Of a DNA stretch of 64,000 nt, positions 1 to 10,886 are shown piece by piece. Location of the stretch: NCBI GenBank assembly GCA_935421135.1, contig OW285197.1:13459223-13523222 (forward strand), written 5' to 3'. Position 1 is the first letter of the stretch, and each line of letters opens with the position of its first letter. Under the pieces are notes generated by a model that saw nothing but the letters and a program-made list of their open reading frames with translations, was not told where the DNA came from and ran no database searches. The DNA comes from Bugulina stolonifera (lineage: Eukaryota; Bryozoa; Gymnolaemata; Cheilostomatida; Bugulidae). The translations under genes and the position numbers were made by a program.

Positions 1-101
1 CCACTTTATTGCTATGTGTTGGCCATAAAAGGGTACATGTTCACCATCTTGTAAATAATGGTAGCGCTTGTTTTATAGAAAGAGCAAATGTGTTTGTTTA
101 G

Positions 102-1566
102 CCATGGAGCCACGGTAACGAGGGAGGAAACCTTGACATGTGATGACCTTGGATTTGCAGTAAGTGTGAATGAACGAGTGCTTATAGTAATTACAAGTAA
201 CAACCACTGTGATTGGCTGGATTTGTATACTTGTACTAAAGTGTTTGGGGTACAAAGATACAGAAGTTGCTCTCTCTCTCTATTTTTTGTTGTATGTAAT
301 AAAGATATTCCAAGACCTAAATTGCTTAGATTGGAACGTTTTGATAATAACCAGAGAGTTAAGGAGGTACAAGGTTAGAAGCTAAGGCTCCTAGGCTAAG
401 TTGTTGGAGGCTTTTAATGTGAGACTACATGTACATGTACATATACATGAATGTAATCCAAGTTTTACTCGAGTCTAAATATGTTACAGACGATTATAGA
501 GAGACAGAATGCAGCCTATGTTCTACATAACTACGTGTGTGCATTAAAGCAGGCGGTCTCTATACACCCCCATTCTTACAAAAGAAGACTGGTGGCACAT
601 CTTCAAGATATCATGGCAAAGTTAGGAGTTAATATTAGACATCATTGTACCTCAGAACTACAGGTGGGTAATACAGGGTAGGCCTACATGCAAATACATG
701 ACATATATTAAAGCATAGTATCTACATGTACATGTATATAATCAAGTACATGTATGTACATGTAAGTACGTAACACTTTATAGTCAAGTACATGTATTTT
801 AAATAATTAACTATTTACTGTATTTACATGCAAGTACAGACATACGTACATTGTTTGAGTGTACTGGTATGAATGTTAGCTCGATTTACCACTCTACCTT
901 TATTGATGAGCGAGCATGTATTGCTGATCTCAGGGTGCCATCAATTACAGTCCCAAGGTAAATGGGCTCTTCAATTCTAATAATAGAAACAGGAAATTGA
1001 CTTGGCACGCTTCACAATTTAATCGTTACTTTAATTACTTTCATAACTACTTGAGAAGACAGTTCGCATGCATGTTTTATAGCCTCAGAGTTTTATCTTA
1101 GCCATAGAAACTATCTTACCCACCCGATCCATTAATGAGAGCTATTATACTAGTGTACATTCACTTACATACATGCAATATATATGACCTACAAAAACGC
1201 GACATGCGCTGGCGGGCGCAGTATACTAATAAATAAAACAATAAAATTTATAGTCTGTTCAAAAATATTTGCCCAGGTTGTGAACTGGATACATTAATAA
1301 AGTAATATTACTACGCTGTGATACTGTACTGCACCGCATCGCTCCACATGACTCTGCGCTGCACTGTATTGCACGGCGTTGCATTGCACTCTACTGTGTA
1401 CTGTACCATATTACAGCTGGAGCTGGTGACACTCAAAGAGAGATATGACGTGGTTCTGCTGCCGCTGGAGAAAAAATTGCTATGTCTTCAGAGACTCTGC
1501 GGAGTTTCTGTTCCCTCAACCATACGAGTGTTCGAGGACTGTGATTGGACGGATCATTCTGGGTAG
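102..1566 (+). CDS. 3' end of an unrecognised multi-exon gene
   Basis: Three putative exons join in one frame: 102-159, 490-663 and 1417-1566, ending in TAG. The first follows a TTTGTTTAG acceptor and ends before GTAAGTG; the second lies between GTTACAG and GTGGGT; the third follows TTACAG. Phases agree (2 in, then 0, 0). Exon 2 encodes a helical stretch starting TIIERQNAAYVLHNY; the last exon is leucine- and lysine-rich (LELVTLKERYDVVLLPLEKK) and ends in DWTDHSG. No signal peptide, cysteine pattern or catalytic motif is visible in this fragment and I recognise no family. The 5' part lies outside the window. An AATAAA lies about 220 bases after the stop. Gene reality is inferred only from matching splice sites and phase, without a homology argument. 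Confidence 0.45.
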
Positions 1567-3510
1567 TAAATTAAAATACAATAGGGAATAGACAATTATA
1601 TATAAATATTTATTTATTTATTTATTTATTAGTTTTTTAAAATAAACTGGTATAACAAACAATGTACTGTATTGTCCATCCTTGAAGGAGACATGTATTA
1701 TTTTTTGCCATGCATGTGTAACCCACTGGTTTACTGGTCACCAGCTGTGAAGATTTAATCTAGTTAGCTAGAGTTCCTAGCAACCAATAAATTTCTGATG
1801 TAACGGGTGGGGTAGGTAGGTGATTGATTGAATAAATGGTAGGAGAATTGTTTACCGACCTCAGTTTTTAGCAAAGTACTGAAATAACTACATTACCAGC
1901 TGTAGTCTGTTTATCTCATATCCAGTATGACCATGAGACACTAATGCTAGTTATATTTAGTTATTTACTTGACAAAAAGTTGTCCTTTCTTAGTCTCTAC
2001 TCAGAATCTAAGGAATCTCTACTTGGTATTATGTTAGACTAGTCTTGGGCTATTATATAATACGCTGTAACTAGAATTTAATTCCTATTACCTTACTTAT
2101 ATAGGTTCAATATAATAAACAAATATGTGCAATCAGCTAAAAAATTACATGCATCTTCATACAGCACAAAAAATACAAATAAAATACAGAAGAGCTTTGT
2201 GACAGTCTAAGATATTTACATGCATTCTAATCTGTTACAATACATACCCATAGACTCATAATGTACATACATGTATATTATATTATGTATATTATAATAT
2301 ATTATATAATTAAATGTATATTGCAATTATAACTAGTTACATGTTAGAGGGTTTGGTCATTTTCTATATACATGTATATATTGTATTTTTAGCTACATGT
2401 ATAACAACTTCAATATATAAGCACTTAAATACCACAATATTTATAATGAAAATTTATATCAAATTCCAGTCAATTAATTTAGAATTTGCACACCTGAATT
2501 TGCAACTAGTGGTTAATTGATAATGTGTTCTTATACAGCACCAGGTCTGACTAATGTGCGCCTATACAGTACCAGGTCTAGCCAATATACATGTAGTTCT
2601 AGAATAGAGCCATTTATTGCTCTGTTCTAGCAGCTTATAGAAAGGCTATGGTAAAGGGGTTGGACCATGGGCTATATACATAATTTGGAACATAGGCTAC
2701 ATAGAATGATTCAGTTGGCATAATATTTGTTATTAAAAAATAGATCAAATTTGTTTTTAATGGTTATAAATAATAAATTTCATCATCTGTGAAGCAGATC
2801 ATAATCTAATATGTAACAAACAGGCTGACCAACTAATGAAATACCTGGATTTGAAGTGTTTCTCCTCTCTTTCAAAAGCAATATGGGTTGGCCAATGAAA
2901 TGACAGCTAGGCATGACAAAAGGAAGAAGTTATTTATCTTGTCAACATTGATATTCTTAATGTGAGAAAATAATTCGGAACTAAAATAGAATAAAATGTC
3001 GTATTATCGTGCCACAAGAGAAGGGTCAGTTTAATTTATGTATCCCCATCTTTCATCTCTTCTACCCATCTCTGATCCCTTCTACCCATCTCTGATCTCT
3101 CCAATCAACCCACGCAATGTAATATTTCATACAATGGAATACATGACTGCAGGTCTTTCAACTTAGAAGTCAAAACAACCACATGGGTCAGCTAATCAAC
3201 TGTAATTCCTTCAAAATTCTTGTTTACTCGTTTCCTCTAAATTAAAGTTGGCCTCTGATTGGTCGGTGCTCGGTCTGCACCGGAATCATTTCTCACACTT
3301 CCACATCAAAGTAAGATACCCTAATTCACCAGCATGAAGCTATAGAGGAGAGAGGTGTACATAGAACAGAACTCTGAACATAGATGAACAAAAGTGAATG
3401 CTGTGAAAGCTGGCCAACTCAGTGCATAGATTGACAGGATATATTTAGACATCAGTGTGTTATTGCTGAACTGTTTACTTCAAACTAAAGGATTAATCTA
3501 GGCCATGTGC
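1567..3510. other. intergenic, no gene seen
   Basis: AT-rich sequence with scattered TACATGTA motifs and AATAAA-like hexamers just after the upstream gene. Open frames are short and lack plausible splice sites or protein character. I see nothing else to annotate. Confidence 0.5.
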
Positions 3511-3843
3511 CATACTTGCCAAGTGTCCAGATTTTGTCAGGACACCCCCTGGTTTTTGTGCCTGCCCCTACTAATTTTCCAGCTGTCCTGATTTTTTATG
3601 TATGGTGAAAATTTTACCAAACCTCATAAAACACAAAATACAACCTAAAGTAAGTCATTTACATTGAAGAAAATATCTTACAAGCCACTAAATAACACAA
3701 AATTGATAATTATTTGATGCTTTTTACTGATAAGTTTCCTTCAAATAATGTACACCCAAACTATGTCCAGGGATTCTGGTGCTTGTCCAGTGACTTTGAG
3801 CCAAAAAGTCCAGATTTTTTGCTCTTGCTCCTTGGCAAGTATG
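3511..3843. mobile_element. hAT-like MITE with 8-bp target duplication
   Basis: A 333-bp segment starts CATACTTGCCAAG and ends with the exact reverse complement CTTGGCAAGTATG. It is flanked on both sides by the direct repeat CCATGTGC (3503-3510 and 3844-3851). An 8-bp target duplication with short terminal inverted repeats starting CA is typical of hAT-superfamily non-autonomous elements. The interior is AT-rich with several GTCCAGATTTT-like subterminal motifs and has no transposase frame, so it must depend on an autonomous partner. Confidence 0.82.
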
Positions 3844-4136
3844 CCATGTGCCATCAGCTAGAACTAACTTGAACACACCAGAACCAATGACTGTATATAT
3901 TGGTAAATATGTTTGTGACATAAAATATCTTTGTGTTGAAATTAGAAATAACTGTGGCAAATAAATCTCATGAGTGTTTGGCAAATGGTTAACTCTGATT
4001 TACTTTCTTGGCTGTAGTATACTGGTATGTTTAGGATGGCTTTCATCTCTAGAGATCTGACTGTCTGCTAGTTAGTTGGGTGGAGGTCAGATCTTAATCT
4101 ACATTGTACATATTATTATGTTTGGCTATGCGCCAA

Positions 4137-4321
4137 CAGGTCAGGAGGTCAGCAAGTCAGAAGATCAGGAAGTCAGGAGGTCAGCAAGTCAGGGGTCAGC
4201 AAGTCAGGGGGTCAGCAAGTCAGGGGGTCAGCAAGTCAGGGGGTCAGCAAGTCAGGGGGTCAGCAAGTCAGGGGGTCAGCAAGTCAGGGGGTCAGCAAGT
4301 CAGGTGGTCAGCAAGTCCGGG
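4137..4321. repeat. 16-bp minisatellite (GGTCAGCAAGTCAGGG)
   Basis: About eleven tandem copies of a 16-bp unit, degenerate at the left and nearly perfect in the middle. Two overlapping frames stay open (QVRGSASQGVSKSGG-like), but only because the unit lacks stops; no splice or start context supports translation. Confidence 0.9.
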
Positions 4322-4329
4322 GTCCCAAA

Positions 4330-6397
4330 TAATAATCAATAGATTATCACTGTTTCTGTTCTGCTAGTAACATACAATGAGTTGTTATGGTTTATTGGTA
4401 TGCTAGTAGCAACATCTACCTGGATAATATTGTAGATATCACTGTATTTATACACATATACCTGTTATAGATGTTCTATAGTGTTACTATAGTGTTCTAT
4501 AGTTAGCAGACGGAGGGTATAATAGTGATTCATATCAACAGCAGGTACCTGCCTTCTGAGAATATAAGATATGCATAACAATATTGTTGCTTTATTGTTA
4601 CTTTTTATCGCATATTTAGTGTATATAAAACATTTATTGTGTGTATATCTAGAAATAATTGGTGACTTTAATTTGTTGATCCTCACAAAAGACTGGAGGA
4701 ATTCAAATTGAAGAGAGGGAACCAGAGAGGGAACGATGAGCTGATGGGAGAATACAGATTGTCATTAGATTTCACTTCCACTAAATTAGTAGAAATTGAT
4801 TTATATTGATATTTGTGGTTGCGACCTCAGGCCAGAGAATTGATTGAAACTGTCATATGTCTCAGTGCAAAGTGTGAGCAATTGAGACCAAAATTGAGTG
4901 AAATTAGAAAAGTTTTTAGGGGGGGGGGGGGGAAGCTTAAATAAAGGAGGTGTAGCAGAAGATGCTTTCTACTCTCATGCAAATAATAATTTCTGGACTA
5001 CATAAAAAAGTGCAATAAATAGAAGAAATAGGCTACTATACTATACTTATTCTGAGGATAGTATTTATTTTGGTGAATGCAACATTATTCAGCATTTAAA
5101 TTAGATGCATAACTTGCGATTACTGTAACACATATAATACATCATATATATACATCATATAAATATAATGGCCAAACCCCTTAACATCATTATTAACAAT
5201 GAATAGCTTTGTAACGCGTTTAGTTTTCACCATCAGTGATCCGTATTTCTTAATGATACATCAGCTATAAGACTAGGTGTAATTAATGTAAGTTATGTGT
5301 TTCTTTGTCCACCATTTAAGTTCTACTTTTTGTTGAGATAGATATCATACTGATTCCCATACTTAAATCTAGATAACACCCCTTCAATCTACACTTAGGA
5401 CGCCCCCTTCTTTATTAACAGAGTTATTAGGCTATAAATCTATCACATTAAACTTAATCCCTTCCTCATGGTAACTTCTCATTACCAGCTCATTGCCTGT
5501 CTCTCTCTAACTCCATTAAAGTTTAAGATTATTTATAATCAGCAGAAACAGATATACTTACATGTAAGTAAGATTTATTAAATGGAGGAAGTCATAATTG
5601 CAACAATGATTAGCCAATCAGATTCTGTTATTCTGCATAAGTTAACCAATCAGATTTTATTATGAGAAAATTCTTGAACCGTGATTAATTTTAGTGGCAT
5701 CTTTTCTTACACATTTCCTCGTGGTGGGAAGAATATTTTGAATCACGTCTTACTATGTTTCAACCACATATTACAGCTTTCATTTAACAGCAAGGTGTAA
5801 TATAATAACCATATGTCTAAAATACTACAGCACTATACCATGTTATAGACAATAACAGTAGCTGAACTTTTAATGGTATGTCCTATTTAACTTATAGCAA
5901 CCGAAAAGTACCTATTGGTTGTGCTTATCAAAATTCTATGTCAGCGTATGTGATGTACTTTATTTCATCTACACAGATCTACGTATATCTACATAGATCT
6001 GTGCAATCGAAATATAATGTAGAAAGCTGTCAGACAGTATGTTTAGCTGGTACGAAAAGGTAAAAGCTACATATTGCCAACTTTTATCTTCTTTGCAGCA
6101 ATGTATAAATAAAACATTAAATGTTTTGCATCTTGGAAAAATTGAGTTTTTCTTGCCATAAATGAGTTACAATGCTTTAGATTCTCCTATATGAATATTA
6201 TAAAGAAAAAGCGCATTATCTATAGAAATATAAAGAACATGACTGGCTAAGATTTTGCTAAATTATCCCTGGCCAACAATCATTCAGACTTTGTGAGTTT
6301 TAAAGATTTTGCAACCATAATAGTAAGACGTATGCGTAGATCTTATTGTAGTAAGTCACTGGAGATGGAGGAAATAATAATTTCTATGTACCATAAT
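4330..6397. other. intergenic, no gene seen
   Basis: AT-rich DNA with a G homopolymer run near 4919-4932 and no coding region I can support. Short frames such as 5878-6063 have no recognisable protein character. Confidence 0.5.
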
Positions 6398-6447
6398 ACA
6401 TGTAATATAATATACATGTAATATAATATACATGTAATATAATATAC

Positions 6448-7434
6448 ATATTTAGTAGAATCTCACTGTTTTGTCTCTTTTATTACTAATAGTTTCATGC
6501 TATATACTAGAATGAAATATAAAGCAATCATCAGACAAAAGAGACATAATTAACTACTAATGGACAAGGACATGGTTATGGTGTTTTATATGTAGCGATT
6601 GTTTGGCTTACTGCTATATACATGTAGCTAAGGGGATTAAGACTAATCTTGGTGTATCAAGTTATTCCATAATTGAGCATGTGCTTTCTAGAGTGTCTGC
6701 ACGTAGATATGAGCTCGTTTCGTTTATTTAGTGTGGCCATGCGTGGTTTGCGTAAAATAAAATATTTCTCAGTCACGCATAGGTGGCAATTTTTGGAAGA
6801 GTTGTTATAGGCCTGTGCATGAGTTATTATTTTCCACCTGATGTTGAAGTTTATTTGCTGTTCCTTCAGTTCCCAGATGTATTTACTTAGCTCTGTGCTA
6901 GCCCTTAGGACTGACAGAAAACACTTTTAAGAAGCGCATGTACAACCACAAATCTTCATTTAATAATGAAAACCAAAGGGCTAGCACAGAGCTAAGTAAA
7001 TACATCTGGGAACTGAAGGAACAGCAAATAAACTTCAACATCAGGTGGAAAATAATAACTCATGCACAGGCCTATAACAACTCTTCCAAAAATTGCCACC
7101 TATGCGTGACTGAGAAATATTTTATTTTACGCAAACCACGCATGGCCACACTAAATAAACGAAACGAGCTCATATCTACGTGCAGACACTCTAGAAAGCA
7201 CATGCTCAATTATGGAATAACTTGATACACCAAGATTAGTCTTAATCCCCTTAGCTACATGTATATAGCAGTAAGCCAAACAATCGCTACATATAAAACA
7301 CCATAACCATGTCCTTGTCCATTAGTAGTTAATTATGTCTCTTTTGTCTGATGATTGCTTTATATTTCATTCTAGTATATAGCATGAAACTATTAGTAAT
7401 AAAAGAGACAAAACAGTGAGATTCTACTAAATAT
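6448..7434. mobile_element. Penelope-like element fragment as a large hairpin
   Basis: Left arm 6448-6906 and right arm 6976-7434 are both 459 bp and appear to be perfect reverse complements by eye, with a 69-bp spacer. The spacer plus right arm encodes the C-terminal part of a GIY-YIG endonuclease of the type found in Penelope-like retroelements (see next entry), so the structure is two inverted copies of the 3' part of such an element, the left one truncated 69 bp earlier. Penelope-like elements are known to leave partial inverted copies. TACATGTAATATAAT-type microsatellite flanks it on the left (about 6398-6447) and resumes about 70 bp beyond the right arm. If transcribed it would fold into a long double-stranded RNA. 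Confidence 0.8.
6908..7225 (+). pseudogene. Penelope-like GIY-YIG endonuclease C-terminal fragment
   Basis: A continuous frame reads GLTENTFKKRMYNHKSSF, then STELSKYIWELKE, then a Cys-X2-Cys (CHLC) and LNKRNELISTCRH, ending in TGA. This order (GLT...F..R...H..SF, TELSKYIW, C.LC, LNKR.ELI..CRH) matches the carboxy part of the endonuclease domain of Penelope-like element polyproteins as I know the family. The reverse transcriptase and the catalytic GIY-YIG start are absent, cut exactly where the inverted left arm joins, so this is a dead 5'-truncated copy. An internal ATG at 6938 would start a 95-residue frame, but I do not regard it as a gene. Confidence 0.8.
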
Positions 7435-7505
7435 TAATTAGCTCTGTTGTAAACATCGAGCACTTTGTCTGAGATTCAGCAGTGCACAAACAAGTGCATT
7501 ACTCC

Positions 7506-7938
7506 ATATAATATAATATACATGTAATATAATATACATGTAATATAATATACATGTAATATAATATACATGTAATATAATATACATGTAATATAATATA
7601 CATGTATTATAATATACATGTAATATAATATACATGTAATATAATATACATGTAATATAATATACATGTAATATAATATACATGTATTATAATATACATG
7701 TAATATAATATACATGTAATATAATATACATGTAATATAATATACATGTAATATAATATACATGTATTATAATATACATGTAATATAATATACATGTAAT
7801 ATAATATACATGTAATATAATATACATGTAATATAATATACATGTAATATAATATACATGTAATATAATATACATGTAATATAATATACATGTAATATAA
7901 TATACATGTAATATAATATAATTATAATATAATTTCAT
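7506..7938. repeat. 16-bp AT-rich satellite with 80-bp higher-order period
   Basis: About 26 tandem copies of a 16-bp unit (ATACATGTAATATAAT), each holding the palindrome TACATGTA. A variant unit reading CATGTATTAT occurs at 7601, 7681 and 7761, exactly 80 bp apart, so a five-unit block has itself been amplified. The same unit flanks the left end of the Penelope hairpin. Confidence 0.92.
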
Positions 7939-7939
7939 T

Positions 7940-9700
7940 ATATTATATTATATTGGTAACTATATACATCATTTGTCAGCCAGGCAAACGGAATCAATTA
8001 GTGTGGTTGATATGTCCTTAAATTCAATTTTCAAAAATTTCCTTCAGAATACCAATATGGATTAGGGGGCTTCAATTAGTTTACTTCAATTAATGGGACC
8101 GGCCAGAAAGATAGATCACCCTGGCAGATAATCCAGCAATTATTATAACTTCCACATATAACATCTTAGTCTGATCTTGGCACACTTCAAAACCACCAAC
8201 CAGTGCCGGTCATAACCTCCAGGAATTAATGGTATGAATGAGAGAGGAAGTTACAGATGCATTTACTGAAGTAGAGATGGTTTACTACCGGAACATCTAC
8301 ATGTATGTATATACAAAAATAGGGAGAAACCCGTGTAGAATTGTTTTCTAGACGGTGTTAACAACTAAACTTACATGTATAGTATCTGCAAGTAAGTTAC
8401 TTTTTCTATTTAACTGATATGTATTTACTTTATTGCCTTACATGCTTTCGGTTATGAGAAATGTCTAGAGGCAGTAAAAAAATAAAGATGCTGCAAATTC
8501 CTAGTTAAATAAGACTTTAGTATAAGGTGAAGTCATTCACTCTTCCCAGGAGTTTTTGTCTGCTTTACTGAAACAAGTTCATGTAGATTTTCCGTTTCAA
8601 CGACGTGGGAAACTAAAAAAGTTATAATTTATTTATTATTATTATCATTATTTTGTTTACTGTCATCCAATCTTCATAAAACGAATAAAATTATATAAAA
8701 TCGACCAAAAACAAGGGACTAGTCAGATAGTTCAAAACTAGAGTTGCGACAGCCCCGTTCCATTGGTTTACAAGACGCCGACGGCCGGCCAGGCCACCAG
8801 GAACCCCAAGGAAATTTACCCTACAGCGCGCCAAGTTCCCAAAGGCAAGCCGCCAGCCCACTCCTGAAGACTCCACTGGGGAGGTCCCGGAAGTCCCAGA
8901 ATGATCAAGTTTTGTCCGTTACGATATGTTCCCTGGAGCTGTCTGCCTTCTAGTAAGAGGTCCACTTAGATATTTTTTGTTAATGAAATTAGAAAATAAA
9001 ATGTTATAATATGCATGTATAATATGTAGACATGATGTGTATTTAGATATCTACTAGTTAAGGTCTTACCTAGCTTCAGATTTCATCTATCAACAGATGG
9101 TAGAGGAAGTTCTTTGTGACAAGAGATAGGGAAGTACTTAACCTTAGCTAATGTAATATTTAATCCAATGATTCATTGAGATTAATGGCATGCTGATTAC
9201 TCACTGAACATAAAAATGGATTAGGAGTTATTTAAAGTTATAATTAGCAGAAATATGCACCCTGTTTACAGTTTGGTATTCCAATAATATTATAGTAAAA
9301 CAAGTCATTTGACCTAGAAACTACTTGGTGTGATACATGTGGTAATGTTGGCACGTAGTAAACCATCAAGAAATTGATTAATTAATAAAAATGCGGAAAT
9401 TGGCCAATTCTATAGATTTATGGCCCTTAACAAATGATTAATAAACTCTGAAGGTAATGAACCAGAAATAAACTGGTAGCATAGCTTATACAGTTGTCTG
9501 TGAGCAGATAGTTAGTTCACAGCTCATTAAAGTTAAGATTTTTGAATTGATTTATTAATGACACAAGATATGTACCCTGCTGTTAATTTTACAGTTTTGG
9601 GACTTTATGCTAACAAAGTTATGTGTACAATTATATACGCATGTACATTATATATTATGTACATGTGCATTGCATATACACATTGTGCATGTACATGCAT
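7940..9700. other. intergenic with a GC-rich island at 8740-8950
   Basis: Mostly AT-rich DNA. A patch around 8740-8950 is clearly richer in G+C than its surroundings and is open on both strands (about 60 codons each), but I recognise no protein, no splice sites and no RNA fold. It may be a diverged transposon or foreign fragment. Confidence 0.4.
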
Positions 9701-9718
9701 AATACAATGTACGTATAG

Positions 9719-9986
9719 ATATACACGTACATACACGTACATACACGCACATACACGTACATACACGTACATACACGTACACGCACGTACACGCACGTAC
9801 ACGCACGTACACGCACGTACACGCACGTACACGCACGTACACGCACGTACACGCACGTACACGCACGTACACGCTCGTACACGCACGTACACGCACGTAC
9901 ACGCACGTACACGCACGTACACGCACGTACATGCACGTACATACACGTACATACACGTACATACACGTACATACACGTACATACAT
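9719..9986. repeat. 10-bp alternating purine/pyrimidine array
   Basis: Tandem ACACGCACGT units in the centre grade into ACACGTACAT at both edges. Nearly every step alternates purine and pyrimidine for about 265 bp, the sequence type most prone to left-handed Z-DNA. Several frames are open on both strands (Tyr/Thr/His/Val/Cys/Arg repeats) simply because the unit lacks stops. Confidence 0.92.
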
Positions 9987-10603
9987 AGTTGGTAGAGTGT
10001 ATGCTCATAGATCGAGGTATTTTAATTCAATTCAAACCTAAGCTGTATCACCTCCGGCTAAAAGGTCAACCCAGTGATGCACTTATAACATTACAGGAGC
10101 TGCTGCATTGTACAATAATACAGTATCATGAGTAACACTCGTGTCATCAGATCAACTTGCAAACAAATTTATTCAGTTAAAACGAAAATGTTTTGCTTTC
10201 AAGATTTCTTAAAAAACTGTGCAACTATTTTATAACTGCAGTACTATAACATGGATTTAGATTTGTAAGGTTCAGGTTGATAAAAAACTGAGTGTGGTTG
10301 CTGAATAAAGACTACTATATCTTGCAAATAATAGAATATTAGTGGGGAGAGAGGGGTGGAGAGGGGGGGGGGGCAATAAGACCACGGCCTTGTCTTCATC
10401 ATCTGCATGGAATAATTTGAATTCTGTTCAATAAGTTGAATATCTATATCGGATCATGCAAGAAATTAATCTTTGTGCAAATTATAATTTTAGGGCTGAC
10501 ATGACATAAATCACTTCTGTCCTATTTCCTTCGAAGAAGTAATAAATCACTATTCTGAGACCAGTAGAGTTTCCATGGCAACTAGATGTATGTGACTCTT
10601 TGG

Positions 10604-10690
10604 TATAAAAGGAGAGAAAAGAGTGTGTAGAGACAGATTCAGTTGAACTCTCAAACAATATACATCTAGTTGGACCTGACTAAGCACAAG
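10604..10690 (+). promoter_or_regulatory. TATA box and 5' non-coding exon of the sushi gene
   Basis: TATAAAA at 10604-10610 is followed about 25-30 bp later by the likely transcription start. The leader ends at CACAAG before a GTAAAG donor (intron from 10691). The next exon begins after TTTTATACAG with the ATG at 10887 as its first codon, so the 5' leader is split by one intron of about 196 bp. The start site itself is inferred. Confidence 0.6.
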
Positions 10691-10886
10691 GTAAAGTAAA
10701 GATATTATTAATATTACATTCATATTATCATTATTATACACAAGTACTAAATCTTAGTATAACTGCTATTGCAACTTTAAGAATAGTATTTCCATTTCTT
10801 TCAACACGGAGATGTGAATTATGAAATTCTTATATAATCTCTAGCTACAATAATTTAATAAATAATATAAAAATTGTTTTATACAG

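Noticed and set aside
7438..7938. Long minus-strand frames encoding Tyr/Ile/Leu/His repeats
   Set aside because: They are the 16-bp satellite translated; its unit lacks stops in several frames.
8691..8953. Two opposed frames of 60-70 codons in a GC-rich patch
   Set aside because: No family, start context or splice sites; coding status cannot be supported.
9558..10008. Open frames of 112-145 codons on both strands
   Set aside because: Produced by the 10-bp alternating repeat; no gene-like composition or splice context.
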